From contig NC_059347.1 in NCBI RefSeq assembly GCF_019703515.2, positions 21,717,501 to 21,781,500 of the forward strand: DNA of 64,000 bases, read 5' to 3'. The notes beneath the pieces were generated by a model that saw nothing but the letters and a program-made list of their open reading frames with translations, did no database searches and was not told where the DNA came from. Within the stretch, counting starts at the first letter, position 1. Each line of letters starts with the position of its first letter. Source of the DNA: Myxocyprinus asiaticus (Eukaryota > Chordata > Actinopteri > Cypriniformes > Catostomidae). Position numbers and translations under genes: made by a program. Below are positions 24,715-35,425 of this stretch, in pieces.

Positions 24715-26204
24715 GTGTGGCGGGCGCACACGGGCATGTCAGATTGGGTGCTAAAAATGATCGAACATGGGTATTTGATCCAATTCGCATGCAGACTGCA
24801 TGCAGTTTTGTCCACGGAACATTCCTGTATTACGTGCAGAAATTCACAATCTCGCAAAAGATGCAATAGAGATTGTTTGGAGTTGCCACACCCGCAAAGG
24901 GTTTTACAGCTGCTACTTTTTCTTTCTGAAGAAAGGCGGCGGACTTCTGAAAATTTTATATCCGAGACACTTGAACAGCGTGCTTGCAAAACACCCATTC
25001 AAATGTTAACTCAGAAACAGATCTTATCGCACATCTGCCCACAGGACTGGTTTGCGTCAATAGATCTAAAGGACGCGTACTTTCATTTCCGAATTGTACC
25101 GCATCACAGGCTGTTCTTGAGATTCACGTTCGAAGGGATGACATATCAATTCAAAGTCCTTCCCTTCGGATTGTCTCTGGCCCCACACACGTTCACAAAC
25201 TGTGTCAATGTGGCGCTCAGCCCTTTGAAGATGAATGGCATGTGCATTCTGAATTACATCGATGATTGGCTATTACTGGCCCGATCAGAGGCTCTGTTAT
25301 GCGAGCACATGGACTTGATACTTGACCATTTGAACAACCTGGGTCTCAATGTCAACTGGGCGAAAAGCACACTTTCTCCCAGCCAACAAATCTCCTTTTT
25401 GGGGGTTCGACTCGACTACATGAGCATGCGTGCGCACCATTCACCAGTGTCTGTCTCAGTTCAAACAGAGGAAAACATTTCCACTGAAGTCTTTTCAGAA
25501 AATGCTGGGTTTCATACCGTTAGGTATTTTACACATGAGACCTCTCCAGTGCTGGCTCAAACACAATGTACCGAGTCACACCTGGTGTCGGGGGCGCGTG
25601 CACTTCACCATGACTCACCGCAAACCTTTATCAGCAGGGTGTGATGCTGGGTCGGGTTTTCAGACAAAAAGTGGTGACCACGGATGTGTCCAACATGGGT
25701 TGGGGTGCGCTGTGCAATGGACGTCCAGCTTCCGGCACTTGGACAGGTGCAAAACGGATGTGGTACATCAGCTGCTTGGAAATGCTAGCTGTCTTCTTAG
25801 CGGTGAAAGCTTTCCATTCCGACATAGTGAATCATCATGTTATGATACGTTCAGACAATATATCAGTGGTAGCGTACATAAATCGCCAGGGCGGCACTCG
25901 ATCACTCCCAATGATGAGCATGGCACAACGCCGCCTCGTGCAGAGCGTGCGACATCTCTCCCTGTGCGCGACATGTTCCGGGCCATCTGAAATGCGGAGC
26001 GGACATGCTGTCGCACCAGGGACCGAAGGTGGGGGAATGGAGACTTCATCCCCAGACGGTTCTGAGGATTTGTGAAATATCTGGCAAAGTGGAAGTCGAA
26101 CTATTTGCCTCCGCAGAGACAGCCCACTGCCCTCTTTGGTACTCCATGTCCCAAGCCCCGCTGGGAATGGTTGCCTTGTCCCACAAATGGCAGACGAAAT
26201 GCTA
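24715..26204 (+). pseudogene. DIRS reverse transcriptase and RNase H, broken
   Basis: The frame 24715-25644 carries the RT core: DWFASIDLKDAYFHFRI (the DLKDAYFH word with the first catalytic Asp), VLPFGLSLAPHTF, and ILNYIDDWLLLARS, in which YIDD is the catalytic box. The N-terminal portion shifts frame near 24800-25000. RNase H follows in another frame from 25641: TTDVSNMGWGALCNG (first Asp), SCLEMLAVFLAVKAF (Glu) and IRSDNISVVAYINRQGG (Asp). A third frame (26005-26205) continues with VGEWRLHPQTVLRI and EVELFASAETAHC. At least two frameshifts separate these parts, so no active enzyme is made. Confidence 0.93.
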
Positions 26205-27571
26205 ATATGCGTTTCCCCCAGTACGTCTCCTCCACTCTGTCATCAGCAATGTCCGAGAAGACAAGGAAACGGTTCTGTTGGTTGCGCCAAAATGGAGATA
26301 TTAGGCGGCCCTCCATGGGAAATACCGCTGAGGTGGGATCTGCTCTCTCAAGCGCAGGGCACGATTTGGCATCCCCAGCCGGAGCTGTGGAACCTACACG
26401 TATGTCCCCTGAATGGAGCACAGCACTCGAGCCGGAATTGGCTCAGTCTATAAGGAACACCATTTTGCAAGCTAGAGCACTGTCTACGAGACACCTCTAT
26501 GCACTAAAATGGTGTGCGTTTGCGGATTGGTGCTCTTCACGCAACAAAGACCCAGTGAATTGCTCCATAACGGAGATCCTTACATTCCTTCAAGAGTGGT
26601 TGGATGCAGGTCTTACTCTGTCAATGCTTAAGGTCTATGTAGCGACCATATCGGCATTTCACGCCCCAGAGGCTGGTTCCTCTATAGGCAGATATGATCT
26701 GATCATAAAGTTCCTTAGGGGAGCGAGGCGATTGAACCCCCCTCGCCCTGCTACAGTTCCAACATGGGACTCAAATCTGGTGCTGAGTGTGCTCACGAGC
26801 CCCCCGTTCGAATCATTGGAATCCGCTGAGCTGTGTGTGCTCTCTTGAAAGACTGCACTGCTGTTGGCTCTGGCCTCAGTAAAACGGGTTGGTGATATAC
26901 AGGCTCTGTCATTTGACAGTTCATGTCTGGAATTTGGTCCGGGGCTTTCAAAAGCCACCATCAAACCCAAAAAAGGCTATGTGCCTAAGGTGCTTTCCAC
27001 ACCCTTCAGGGTTCAGATATTGCACCTACAAGCTTTCTCTTCTCCACTGTCTAATTCGGATGAGGAGCAGTTAGCACATTTATTATGCCCCGTGCGGGCA
27101 TTGCACACATATGTGGAGTGCACTCGCCAGTTTTGACTGTCAGATCAGCTCTTCGTTTGTTATGTAGGATGAACAAAAGGCATGTCTGTCTCCAAACAAA
27201 GGCTCTCTCACTGGATCGTTGATGCGATCGCCCTCACTTATAAGTCACTGGGCATTTGATGCCCTATTGGCATAAAGTTGCATTCAACTAGAGGCATGGC
27301 TTCCTCATGGGCATGGACAAACAATATATCCCTACAGGATATATGCTTTGCAGCATGGTCTTCGCAGCACATGTTCGTGAGGTTTTACCTAGACATGGTG
27401 TCCTCTCTGTCTACAGAGCTACTATTCCTTCACCCAGCAGGTGAGCCCGAGCCCCTCCTTTGGGCGGGCTACTTGTTAAAAATTTTAATACACCTGGGTA
27501 GGCCGCTATCCACTTTACGCCCACTAGAAGTCACAAGCACTTCCAATAGAATTAAACCTACCTCCGGTTAA
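26205..27571 (+). pseudogene. DIRS tyrosine recombinase, with four in-frame TGA stops
   Basis: The recombinase integrates the circular DIRS intermediate. A single reading frame runs from 26072 to 27571. Its N-terminal SAM-like part is ILQARALSTRHLYALKW and ITEILTFLQEWLDAGL. Box I contains the catalytic Arg (LALASVKRVGDIQAL, near 26890). Box II is the HSTR word near 27280 (His-x-x-Arg), and FVRFY near 27383 supplies the Tyr nucleophile. Stops lie at 26846, 27134, 27170 and 27257, and all are TGA, which fits CGA-to-TGA decay at some of them. The segment 26205-26400 resembles the region between RNase H and recombinase in fish DIRS and is frameshifted (words LICVSPSTS, IPLRWDLLSQAQGTIWHPQP). Confidence 0.9.
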
Positions 27572-27780
27572 GAAGGGGTTAATTATTCTGTGTGTATTAT
27601 ATGACTCATATAGATCCTCAGATTAAGATTAACTTTCCATCTGGTTTCACCATGTGGGGTTATTCATTTTCATACACACTTGAAGAAATATAAGACCTCA
27701 TATACACATTTGTCTAAGTGTTTCTACCCTGGCACATCTAGGATATGACGCTACGTAGTGCAGCGTGATGGGACTCTCAG

Positions 27781-27935
27781 TTCTGAAGAAATTATGTTTG
27801 CGTGCCCGCTTATATAGGACAAATGCATGCCTAAAGGGGTGGAGCTCAAACATCATTGCCAATCACAAGATTGCCGTTATGATACAAGGGCTTCAGCTAG
27901 GTCGTGAAAAAGGGATTTTCCCCTTCTCTTTCCCT
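27781..27935. repeat. DIRS right inverted terminal repeat
   Basis: Reverse complement of the left arm at 22965-23110, with extra 'caatgccaatcacaag'-type divergence between the arms. It is followed by gggaaccgatacgtgagtaa, typical of the region next to fish DIRS right ends as I recall them. Confidence 0.85.
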
Positions 27936-28064
27936 TCATCTTAGGGAACCGATACGTGAGTAACCGGAGACGTTTACATTCCATGTTGCTATGGAAAATA
28001 ACTGTCACCTGAGCCAGTGGGGGCTCCAGTTGAGGGAAAAAAAGAACTAATATATTTATATATA

Positions 28065-28540
28065 CACTACCGTTCAAAAGTTTGGGGTCACTTGCCTGAA
28101 ATGTTTCTCATGATCTTAAAAACCTTTTGATCTGAAGGCGTATGCTTAAATGTTTGAAATTAGGTTTTTTAGACAAAAATATAATTGTGCCAACATATCA
28201 ATTTATTTAATTACAAAACTAAAATTTTATTAAAAAAAGTTTTTGAAATGGATGACTTGGACCAAATGATTAAGAAAAGCAGCCACTAAATGCCCAGCAT
28301 ATAGATGGGAACTCCTTCAATACTGTTTAAAAAGCATCCCAGGGTGATACCTCGAGAAGTTAGTTGAGAAAATGCCAAGAGTACATTTCTGCAAAATCTA
28401 GGCAAAGTGTGGCCACTTTGAAGATGCTAAAATATAACATAGTTTTGATGTATTTTGGATTTTTTGTCACAACATAATTCCCATATTTCCATTTCTATGT
28501 ATATCCCTACAACGCAAACGTCCTACACATGTAATTATTT
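28065..28540. mobile_element. Tc1/mariner fragment, left end kept
   Basis: After a TA at 28063-28064 the sequence is CACTACCGTTCAAAAGTTTG, a widespread vertebrate Tc1/mariner terminal repeat. Downstream words (agcatcccagggtgatacct, gttgagaaaatgccaagag, ccactttgaagatgctaaaa) match the end of the transposase gene and the 3' region of that family. The opposite terminal repeat was not found. Confidence 0.75.
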
Positions 28541-29700
28541 ATGTAATTAAAGTCAGGAATTTTTCCTGTTTCTTGAAAGCCCGAGCAAGTTATGTATATC
28601 TACTGTATATCAAACAGTGTCCACCTCTAACAAACTTAATCAGCGAACAGATCAGTTGAATGTAAACAAGTTCACTGAAACTGAGGTAAGTTACAAACAA
28701 TCATTTTCAGACTTATTTATTGTGATAATCGAAGTGTTTGTTCAGAGTTACTTGTTTTATGTTTTTAACAAAAAGTGCCTTCTCGTTCTCGCGGTCACTT
28801 GAATAAGAGCGCGTGCTCTCACTCCCTCTATCACACATGCAGCAGGCGCTGAGATTGAGGGAGGCAAGCAAAGCAAAACTAATAAAAATAATCAAATTAA
28901 ACTGATACGGGTTCGACTGGAGGATAATGAATTAAACTGACTATAAAGAGCACTTCAATGTGAAAACAAGCAAATTCTAGGCATTTAGGTGATTTAGAAA
29001 TCCCGGTCTGACTTTTTTAAAGTCCCTTTCGACCCATATTGTCACCCTAAACAAGCAGATATTACAGCTTTTCCTACTTACATTACAACCTGTGGACAGT
29101 TTTCCTTTGGTGATTGTTGTGCTGCACTGATAGACTGAACACTGGGGCAGGTGAATGCTCAAGGCAATCACATATATCTTCTCCCTCATAATGAATATTA
29201 TACATAACAAGCAAATCAAACATTAAACATGATTGTCACTAGAGGGCGAAATGCAACTGTCATATCCGCAGGCCGGAGACGGTTAACGGGGGTGTTTTCT
29301 CCTGTCAGTCATTGATGCTCTCTGAGAGGTTGGGCATACCAAGATGGCCACTCAAACACATCCGGTGGCTTCACCTCCTCCTGGCAGTTTAATGTTGGGT
29401 CAGCGATCCAGTTCTATTTATATATCAGTGGCTAAACGGAGCTTGAGTTGAGACTTTGACTTTATGATGGTATCAAAATGTGTTTTTATTATTTCGGTTA
29501 AAATCACTAAATTTGTTCATTAGTTTCAATTTTGAAGCACTGTATTCCTCTAATAAGCAAATATTTTCAGTGAATTAAAACTGTATTGAGCGTCCACTGT
29601 GGGACATTTTTTTTAAGCTGTTCATTGTCTTTTCCTACAATGCAGTGCAAATTAGACTGTCAGACAACTGTGAGCTTGTTTCATGCAACCGGCTTTCTAC
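28541..29700. other. Interior of the Harbinger-like element; no gene recognised
   Basis: About 1.2 kb lies between the Tc1 fragment and the right end of the GGGCCGGTTGC element. Open frames of 60-80 codons occur (for example 28977-29219 minus) but have no recognisable domain. The part 29230-29460 is less AT-rich (ggccggagacggttaacggg, cacatccggtggcttcacc). Confidence 0.5.
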
Positions 29701-30090
29701 GGCGTCTTTAGCTAGTCAGACTAATTGTAAGTTAATGGCTATGATTATGCAACTGGCCCCTGGACGGAAGCGGCTATTTCAAGTTAAAAACGTTTTAATT
29801 ATCGACTTGTTTCTAACATAAACCTATCAATTCACTTCAGAAGACATTCACTGATTGACTGGAGTCGTGTGGATTACTTTTCTGCTGCCTAAATATGAGT
29901 TTTGGACCGGTAAAGTGCTGGCACCCATTTATTTGCATCATAAGGACCTGACAGAGCTCTATCTTCTGAAAATCTTCATTTGTGTTCTACTGAAGAAAGA
30001 CAGTCACACACATCTGGAATGGCATCAGGGTAAGTGAATAATGAGAGAATTTTCATTTGATGAAATTCATTGGGTGAACTATTCTTTTAA

Positions 30091-32086
30091 TGTCAAACAA
30101 GTTAAACTGTTGGCATCCACCGTTCTTGTTTACAGACGCGAGGTGTCAAAACATTGTTATGGTTATCCTTTGTCAACCATCACAAGTTCGAGGTAGTAGG
30201 AGTGACATCATGGACATTCCGCACACATATGGAATGGGAACTTAAGGGATTTACTTCCACAAATAAGGTTGTGACTCCAAAAGCTTGCCATGTATAAGTG
30301 GCAAATGTGAGACTGAGAGTGGCCACTATAATAATCATTTAATTTTGTAGTATTAATTTATCGGTTCCAAGGACAAACAAAGTGGATGAATAAATTACCT
30401 GTATGTACACTTGACATTAACCAACACTGAAGCTCATAAACAGAGCAGGTGCTTGTAGTGAGTGATTACCAATGCACCAACAGGACTGCCAGCTATTAGC
30501 AAACTGAAGGTCACATTCATGAGACGACCCAGAATACTGACACGGTTTTGTTTTTCAGAATCTATCTTGAGAGCCAGACTGCTGAGCTATGAGGTCAGGA
30601 AGTGCCACTCACAGACCAGTTATACTCTAATGATGAAGTAAGAATGTTTGAGACATCTGCTGAGAAAACAAATGTCTGCAGTGAGTTTTCAGGGGCATCC
30701 CAACATCAGGAGACACTCTAGAAATCTTTACTGATGCACAGTACACCAAACATAAATTTGGCAGTGACTAGAGGAGCGTTCACATTGATAGCGATTTGCA
30801 GCAAAACATCAACTTGAAGTGATTTTTGTTGAGTGAGTTGGCAGTTTGAGAAGACATGAGCAGCATGAACACACACGATGCAACAACATAGAGATTAACT
30901 TTATGCAAATGTGCAGTAACCTGGTGCTGTGACTACCAATTGGAGTGCAGATAGCGAAGCTCACATGATCCACCGTCTAAAACAGCTGTTTACTGCAGTC
31001 CGTACAGGACGCGTGATGCAAATTTCATCATCAGCAGAGTATGTGAACACTGAACGCGTGCAGCCCAATTTTGTCTGGAAATATTTGCACAAATTAGTAG
31101 GTCAACAGGGTAGCAACACTCACATTTGAGCCGTTGCAGTCACAAAGGAACACTAGAAGATGATGTAATCACCGGTTAATAATACGAGACGAAGGCCAAC
31201 AAAAACAGTGGATGTTCATGTCAAGAGGAGGCCAGGAGATACCTACATTCGAGTCTGAAGGAATATAAAGAAATTTTTATGGGTCTAAACTCCTGAAGAG
31301 AAATAGTCCATTGTCTCACAGCAGTCGTAGCCTGCATGCGCCAACCTCCTGCAAATGCGTGCACAGTCAGATGGAGTATACTCTGAAAGGCTTGTGTTCG
31401 ACTGTGCATAGATGCTGAGCGTTCACGTCAAAATCAAGTATAATTTGGTCTTAAGACAGTTTGCACATTAAAAGCTTTCGTCCTTTAATCCCGACATCTT
31501 CAGATGTTGCATCGCATCTTGCGCTTTTTTTGCGTTTTTAAGCATGTCAACTAGTGTCAGAAATGAAGGCATATTTTTTTCAAACCATTTCAAACAAACT
31601 GTCTCAAATGTCAATTTAATTAATTAATTCATACAAATTCTCAAGATTGAAAATGTATCATCTCTTACCCTAAAAATTAAATCAACATCAACTCTTGATA
31701 TTTTGTGCAATATGTATAACTAGGACTATTACAGAATAATATGAACTATATTAGGTGTAACATGTTTTTTGAAAACACTTTTTGCCCCCACATTTTAAGT
31801 TTGTGGGCATTTTTGCCCAATGCCCCCATTAATTTCTGACCCTGATGTCAACATAAAAATACTTCTCAAAATCCTTGAATTCTGTCCTATTCAGTTACAC
31901 TCTGTCTAGCTGTTTTTAACACAAGAATACCTAATGTAAACGGCCCCTAAAAACTTTTTTGTCTGCTTGGGGTCAGGTGAACCCCAAAACAGCATAATTA
32001 TACATGGCTTCCTTAAGACTGATTAGTCGACTAGTCCTTCAGGCAACTCTACCTACTAATGGATTTAAAAAATTGGAAGGTTTGGG
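30091..32086. other. No gene seen; one possible MITE
   Basis: From 30776 (agcgttcacattgata) to 31945 (taatgtaaacggcccct) a loose inverted pair could bound a decayed MITE, at low certainty. The part 30450-30640 is repeat-free. A segment ending 'aatttctgaccctga' near 31832-31846 resembles 'actttctgaccctga' at 59534-59548, suggesting a shared degenerate repeat. No protein is recognised. Confidence 0.4.
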
Positions 32087-32150
32087 AGTCACGTGACACT
32101 ATGCGAGGGTTGGAGGCGAGCTCCGCTTAAACTTTGATTTCGAGAACTTA
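32087..32150 (+). mobile_element. L1-like LINE 5' UTR fragment
   Basis: The sequence gggagtcacgtgac...atgcgaggg matches the 5' end of the L1 at 51278 (gagagtcacgtgacgccatg). It is cut by the Tc1 element that starts at 32151. It is presumably the 5' end of the LINE whose RT region resumes at 33313. Confidence 0.6.
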
Positions 32151-33312
32151 CAGTTGAAGACAGAAGTTTACATGCACCTTAGCCAAATACATTTAAACTC
32201 AGTTTTTCACAATTCCTGACATTTAATCGTAGAAAACATTCCCTGTCTTAGGTCAGTTAGGATCACTATTTTATTTTATGTGAAACATCAGAATAACAGT
32301 AGAGCGAATTATTTATTTCAGATTTTATTTCTTTCATCACATTCCCAGTGGGTCAGAAGTTTACATACAATTTGTATTTCGTAACATTGCCTTTAATTTG
32401 TTTAACTTGGGTCAAACCTTTTGAGTAGCCTTCCACAAGCTTCTCACAATAAGTTGCTGGAATTTTGGCCCATTCCTCCAGACAGAACTGGTGTAACTGA
32501 GTCAGGTTTGTAGGCCTCCTTGCTCGCGCATGCTTTTTCAGTTCTGCCCACAAATTTTCTATCAGATTGAGATCAGGTCTTTGTGATGGCCACTCCAATA
32601 CCTTGACTTTGTTGTCCTTAAGCCATTTTGCCACAACTTTGGAGGTATGCTTGGGGTCATTGTCCATTTGGAAGACCCATTTGCGACTGAGCTTTAACTT
32701 CCTGGCTGATGTCTTGAGATGTTGCTTCAATATATGAACATAATTTTCCTTCCTCATGATGCCATCTATTTTGTGAAATGCACCAGTCCCTCCTGCAGCA
32801 AAGCACCCCCACAACATGATGCTGCCACCCCCATGCTTCATGGTTGGGATGGTATTCTTCAGCTTGCAAGCCTCACCCTTTTCCTCCAAACATAACAATG
32901 ACCATTATGGCCAGAAAGTTCAATTTTTGTTTCATCAGACCAGAGGAAATTTCTCCAAAAAGTAAGATATTTGTCCCCATGTGCACTTGCAAACTGTAGT
33001 CTGGCTTTTTTATGGCAGTTTTGGAGCAGTGGCTTCTTCCTTGCTGATTAGACTTTCAGGTTATGTTGATTTAGGACTCGTTTTACTGTGGATATAGATA
33101 CTTGTCTACCTGTTTCCTCCAGATCTTCACAAGGTCCTTTGCTGTTGTTCTGGGATTGATTTGCACTTTTCACACCAAACTACGTTCATCTCTAGGAGAC
33201 AGAATGTGTCTCCTTCCTGAGCGGTATTATGGCTGCGTGGTCCCATGGTGTTTATACTTCAGGTGTTTGGAAATTGCTCCCAAGGATGAACCAGACTTGT
33301 GGAGGTCCAATT
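32151..33312 (-). mobile_element. Sleeping-Beauty-like Tc1 element, one end missing
   Basis: After TA (32149-32150) the terminal repeat is CAGTTGAAGACAGAAGTTTA, followed by ttagccaaatacatttaaac. These are close to the salmonid and cyprinid Tc1 family from which Sleeping Beauty was built. An inner direct repeat (gtgggtcagaagtttacata) lies at 32349-32368, as expected for the IR/DR structure. The transposase is on the minus strand. The opposite terminal repeat is absent: the element stops near 33312 where LINE sequence begins. Confidence 0.88.
32353..33310 (-). pseudogene. Tc1 transposase (DD34E), near-complete but broken
   Basis: The frame 32898-32353 gives the catalytic C-terminal part: KHGGGSIMLWGCFAAGGTG, then FQMDNDPKHTSKVVAKW (second catalytic Asp), then PDLNLIENLWAELKK (third acidic residue, Glu). 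It ends near VTKYKLYVNF. Upstream (32899-33310), in shifting frames, are the N-terminal helix-turn-helix words (SGSSLGAISKHLK, INPRTTAKDLVK) and the region of the first Asp (words like SSGLMKQKLNF in a wrong frame). Only roughly the first 15-20 residues are missing altogether. Frameshifts and stops make it non-functional. Tc1 transposases are normally ~340 residues. Confidence 0.9.
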
Positions 33313-35425
33313 TTTTAAAATTTTCCAAATTTTATCTAATCGATTAAACAGAGCAATTACATCTCTTGTACATACAGATCAAGTGGGGTTAATTCAGGGT
33401 TGTAGTTCTTCTGATAATATTAAACATATTATAAATATTATGTGGTCAGTAGCGAATGATCAGACCCCGATCGCTGTCATCTCACGTTTGATAGGGTGGA
33501 ATGGGACTATCTTTTTAAGATTTTGGAAATTTATAGGTTTGGGAAAACTTTTATTGGATGGATTAAGTTACTTTATAAACAACCCTTAGCAGCAGTGCAA
33601 ACTAATGGATTATTTTCAGATTCTTTTTCTCTTGGTAGGGGAACCCGGCAAGGCTGTCCTCACTCCCCTTTATTGTTCTGTCTTGCCCTGGAACCATTAT
33701 CAGCCGCAATAAGAAAAGAAGATGATTTTCCTGGTGTTGTTGCAGGAGGTGTGGTGCATAAACTTCCACTCTACGTAGATGATATATTATTATTTGTCTC
33801 CGACCCTAGAAGATCTTTGCCTACCCTCCATAGAATTATTAATTCTTTCTCCAAATTTTCAGGATACAGGGTGAACTGGTCTAAATTAGAAGCTCTTGCT
33901 CTGACAGCATGTTGCCCTACCATAGCTTTCCAACCTGGCACCTTTCAATGGCCCAAGCAAGGCATTAGGTATTTAGGCATTTTATTTCCAGCCAATCTGA
34001 GACATTTAGTTAGAATTAATTTTGACCCATTAATGAAAAGGTTATCATGCAATACTGATAGGTGGGCTTCACTACATTTGTCTATGGCTGGGAAGGTCAA
34101 TGTTAAAAAAAAATGAATCCCCAAATTCAATTATTTACTGCAATCTCTCCCTCTAGAAGTTCCTTTTTCTTATTTTAAACAATTTGATAGAATATCTAAG
34201 TATTTTATTTGGAATGGAAAGCGGCCTCAGTTGCATTTCAATAAGTTACATAGACCAATTGACAAAGGAGGTTTAGGCCTCCCCAAAATTTTGTTTTATT
34301 GCTATGCTTTTAATCTTAGACACCTGGCCCATTGGTCTCTTCCACCAGAGAGAGCCCCTCCTTGGTACAACACTGAACAAGGGGTCCTTACCCCAATCTC
34401 ACCATTGCAAAGTCTTTCTATTAAATTGCCTAGTGAAGCAAAAACGCATCCTATTATTTCACATTTACATTCAGTATGGACAAAGATTTCTCACGTTCAA
34501 TTTTGATACCTATATGTTTCCTCATTTATATGGCTGAACCTCAAGTTATGTATTGATAAGTCCCCCTTTTGCTTGAGGGAGTGGATCGAGAGTGGTGTTG
34601 CAACACTTGGGTGACCCTTATGAAAAGGGAAATGAGCTTTGAGATCATTAGTAAATGTAACACAGCAATTTGGGATTTCTAGGTCTCAATTTTTCAGGTA
34701 TTTACAGCTGCGCCACTTACTTTGTACTATTTTTGGTGGCAGTATGCAGCCCCCTAAGGCTGCTGACACTCTTTGTATGGTGCTCACAGCCTTTGGAAAG
34801 GGTCATGAAATGTCAAGTCTATTACTCATCGTTGATTCAGAGTCTGGGTGATGGAGCCTTAACAGCTCTTAAGAGGTTATGGGAAAGATATTTGAACTTG
34901 TTTTTGGAGGATGGGTAGTGGGAAAGAATAAAAAAAAAAAAAATGAACTATGACTAGGGATGCAAGGGTATGCCTATTTTACCTGCGAGGCTCTAGATAC
35001 TCACATTTCATTCTGCCCTAGACTATGTATATTGGGTGATGGGGCGGTTCTTAAAGTAGGTGACAAATATATAAAAACTGTGTCCAAACTAGTGTAATGA
35101 TTGGCAGACAGATTATTCTTAGATGATGGAGGTCAAAATGTGCTCCCTCATTTCAAAAATGGTTCATCGAATTGGGCAGGGTGGCGGCATTTGAAAATAT
35201 GTCACATAAACAGCTTGGTAGACTTGACGTGTATGGGAAGAAATGGGACAAGTACTTGACCCTTCTGGAGGGCTCTTAGTGAGGACCATGTGGAGAGAAA
35301 CATGTTTGTGAATGAAATTGTAAATTGTATCCATTGTGAATTTTTCTTTTCTCCTTTTCGCTCTTTATTTGTTGATTTAAATATTTTTATTTTTTCAATT
35401 CTTTTTTTATGTTGTGTGTATATTA
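33313..35425 (+). pseudogene. L1-like LINE ORF2 (reverse transcriptase) remnant
   Basis: This copy matches 53846-55960 of the second L1 and is read on the plus strand. RT words: DQVGLIQGCSSSDNIKHIIN (33378 onward), GTRQGCPHSPLLFCLALEPL (near 33645) and LPLYVDDILLFVSD, where YVDD is the catalytic box (near 33780). The YRVNWSKLEALAL and QGIRYLGILFPANL words follow. Later parts include LHFNKLHRPIDKGGLGLPK (34231 onward). The frame is broken at several places (around 33490, 34116, 34506 and 34640). The endonuclease and ORF1 are not present in this copy. Confidence 0.88.

Larger units (their letters stand above)
22935..27980 (+). mobile_element. DIRS-type tyrosine-recombinase retrotransposon
   Basis: The element carries, in plus-strand order, a decayed gag-like region, a reverse transcriptase with RNase H, a region like the extra domain of fish DIRS elements, and a tyrosine recombinase. 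It is bordered by inverted rather than direct terminal repeats (22965-23110 and 27781-27935). This gene content and inverted termini define the DIRS order; no protease or DDE integrase is present. The exact outer ends are uncertain by a few tens of bases. Stops and frameshifts in every ORF show it is inactive. Confidence 0.92.
21241..29759. mobile_element. Harbinger-like element carrying hAT, DIRS and Tc1 insertions
   Basis: The element begins GGGCCGGTTGCATAA and ends ttatgcaactggccc, a near-perfect 15-bp inverted repeat. It is flanked by CTG on both sides (21238-21240 and 29760-29762), a 3-bp duplication of the CWG kind used by some PIF/Harbinger elements. A subterminal 'gactagtcttactagctag' is mirrored at the other end by 'gctagtcagactaattgtaa'. 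Its own sequence is about 21241-21322, 22861-22934 and parts of 27990-29759. No transposase was recognised, so the superfamily call rests on the duplication length and ends. Confidence 0.72.
20898..30086. mobile_element. TTAA MITE split by an 8.5-kb nested insertion
   Basis: The left half (20898-21240) begins AGGAATAGTTCACC after TTAA (20894-20897). The right half (29760-30086) ends GGGTGAACTATTCTT before TTAA (30087-30090). The halves carry the paired family phrases: cagaacacaaataaatattc on the left; tcttcatttgtgttctactg, cacccatttatttgcat and gtcacacacatctggaatgg on the right. Joined, they make one ~670-bp element of the 12276 family. Everything between is one insertion with its own nested load. 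Confidence 0.88.

Noticed and set aside
25430..25990. 186-codon plus-strand frame overlapping the RT/RNase H junction
   Set aside because: Wrong frame for RNase H; only its first part touches RT-linked sequence and the rest has no motif.
22935..27980. Endogenous retrovirus or LTR retrotransposon
   Set aside because: Termini are inverted, a tyrosine recombinase is present, and no protease, integrase or envelope is seen.
30776..31945. A confident MITE with agcgttcacatt / taatgtaaacggcc ends
   Set aside because: The inverted match is short and imperfect and no duplication was found; mentioned only as a possibility.
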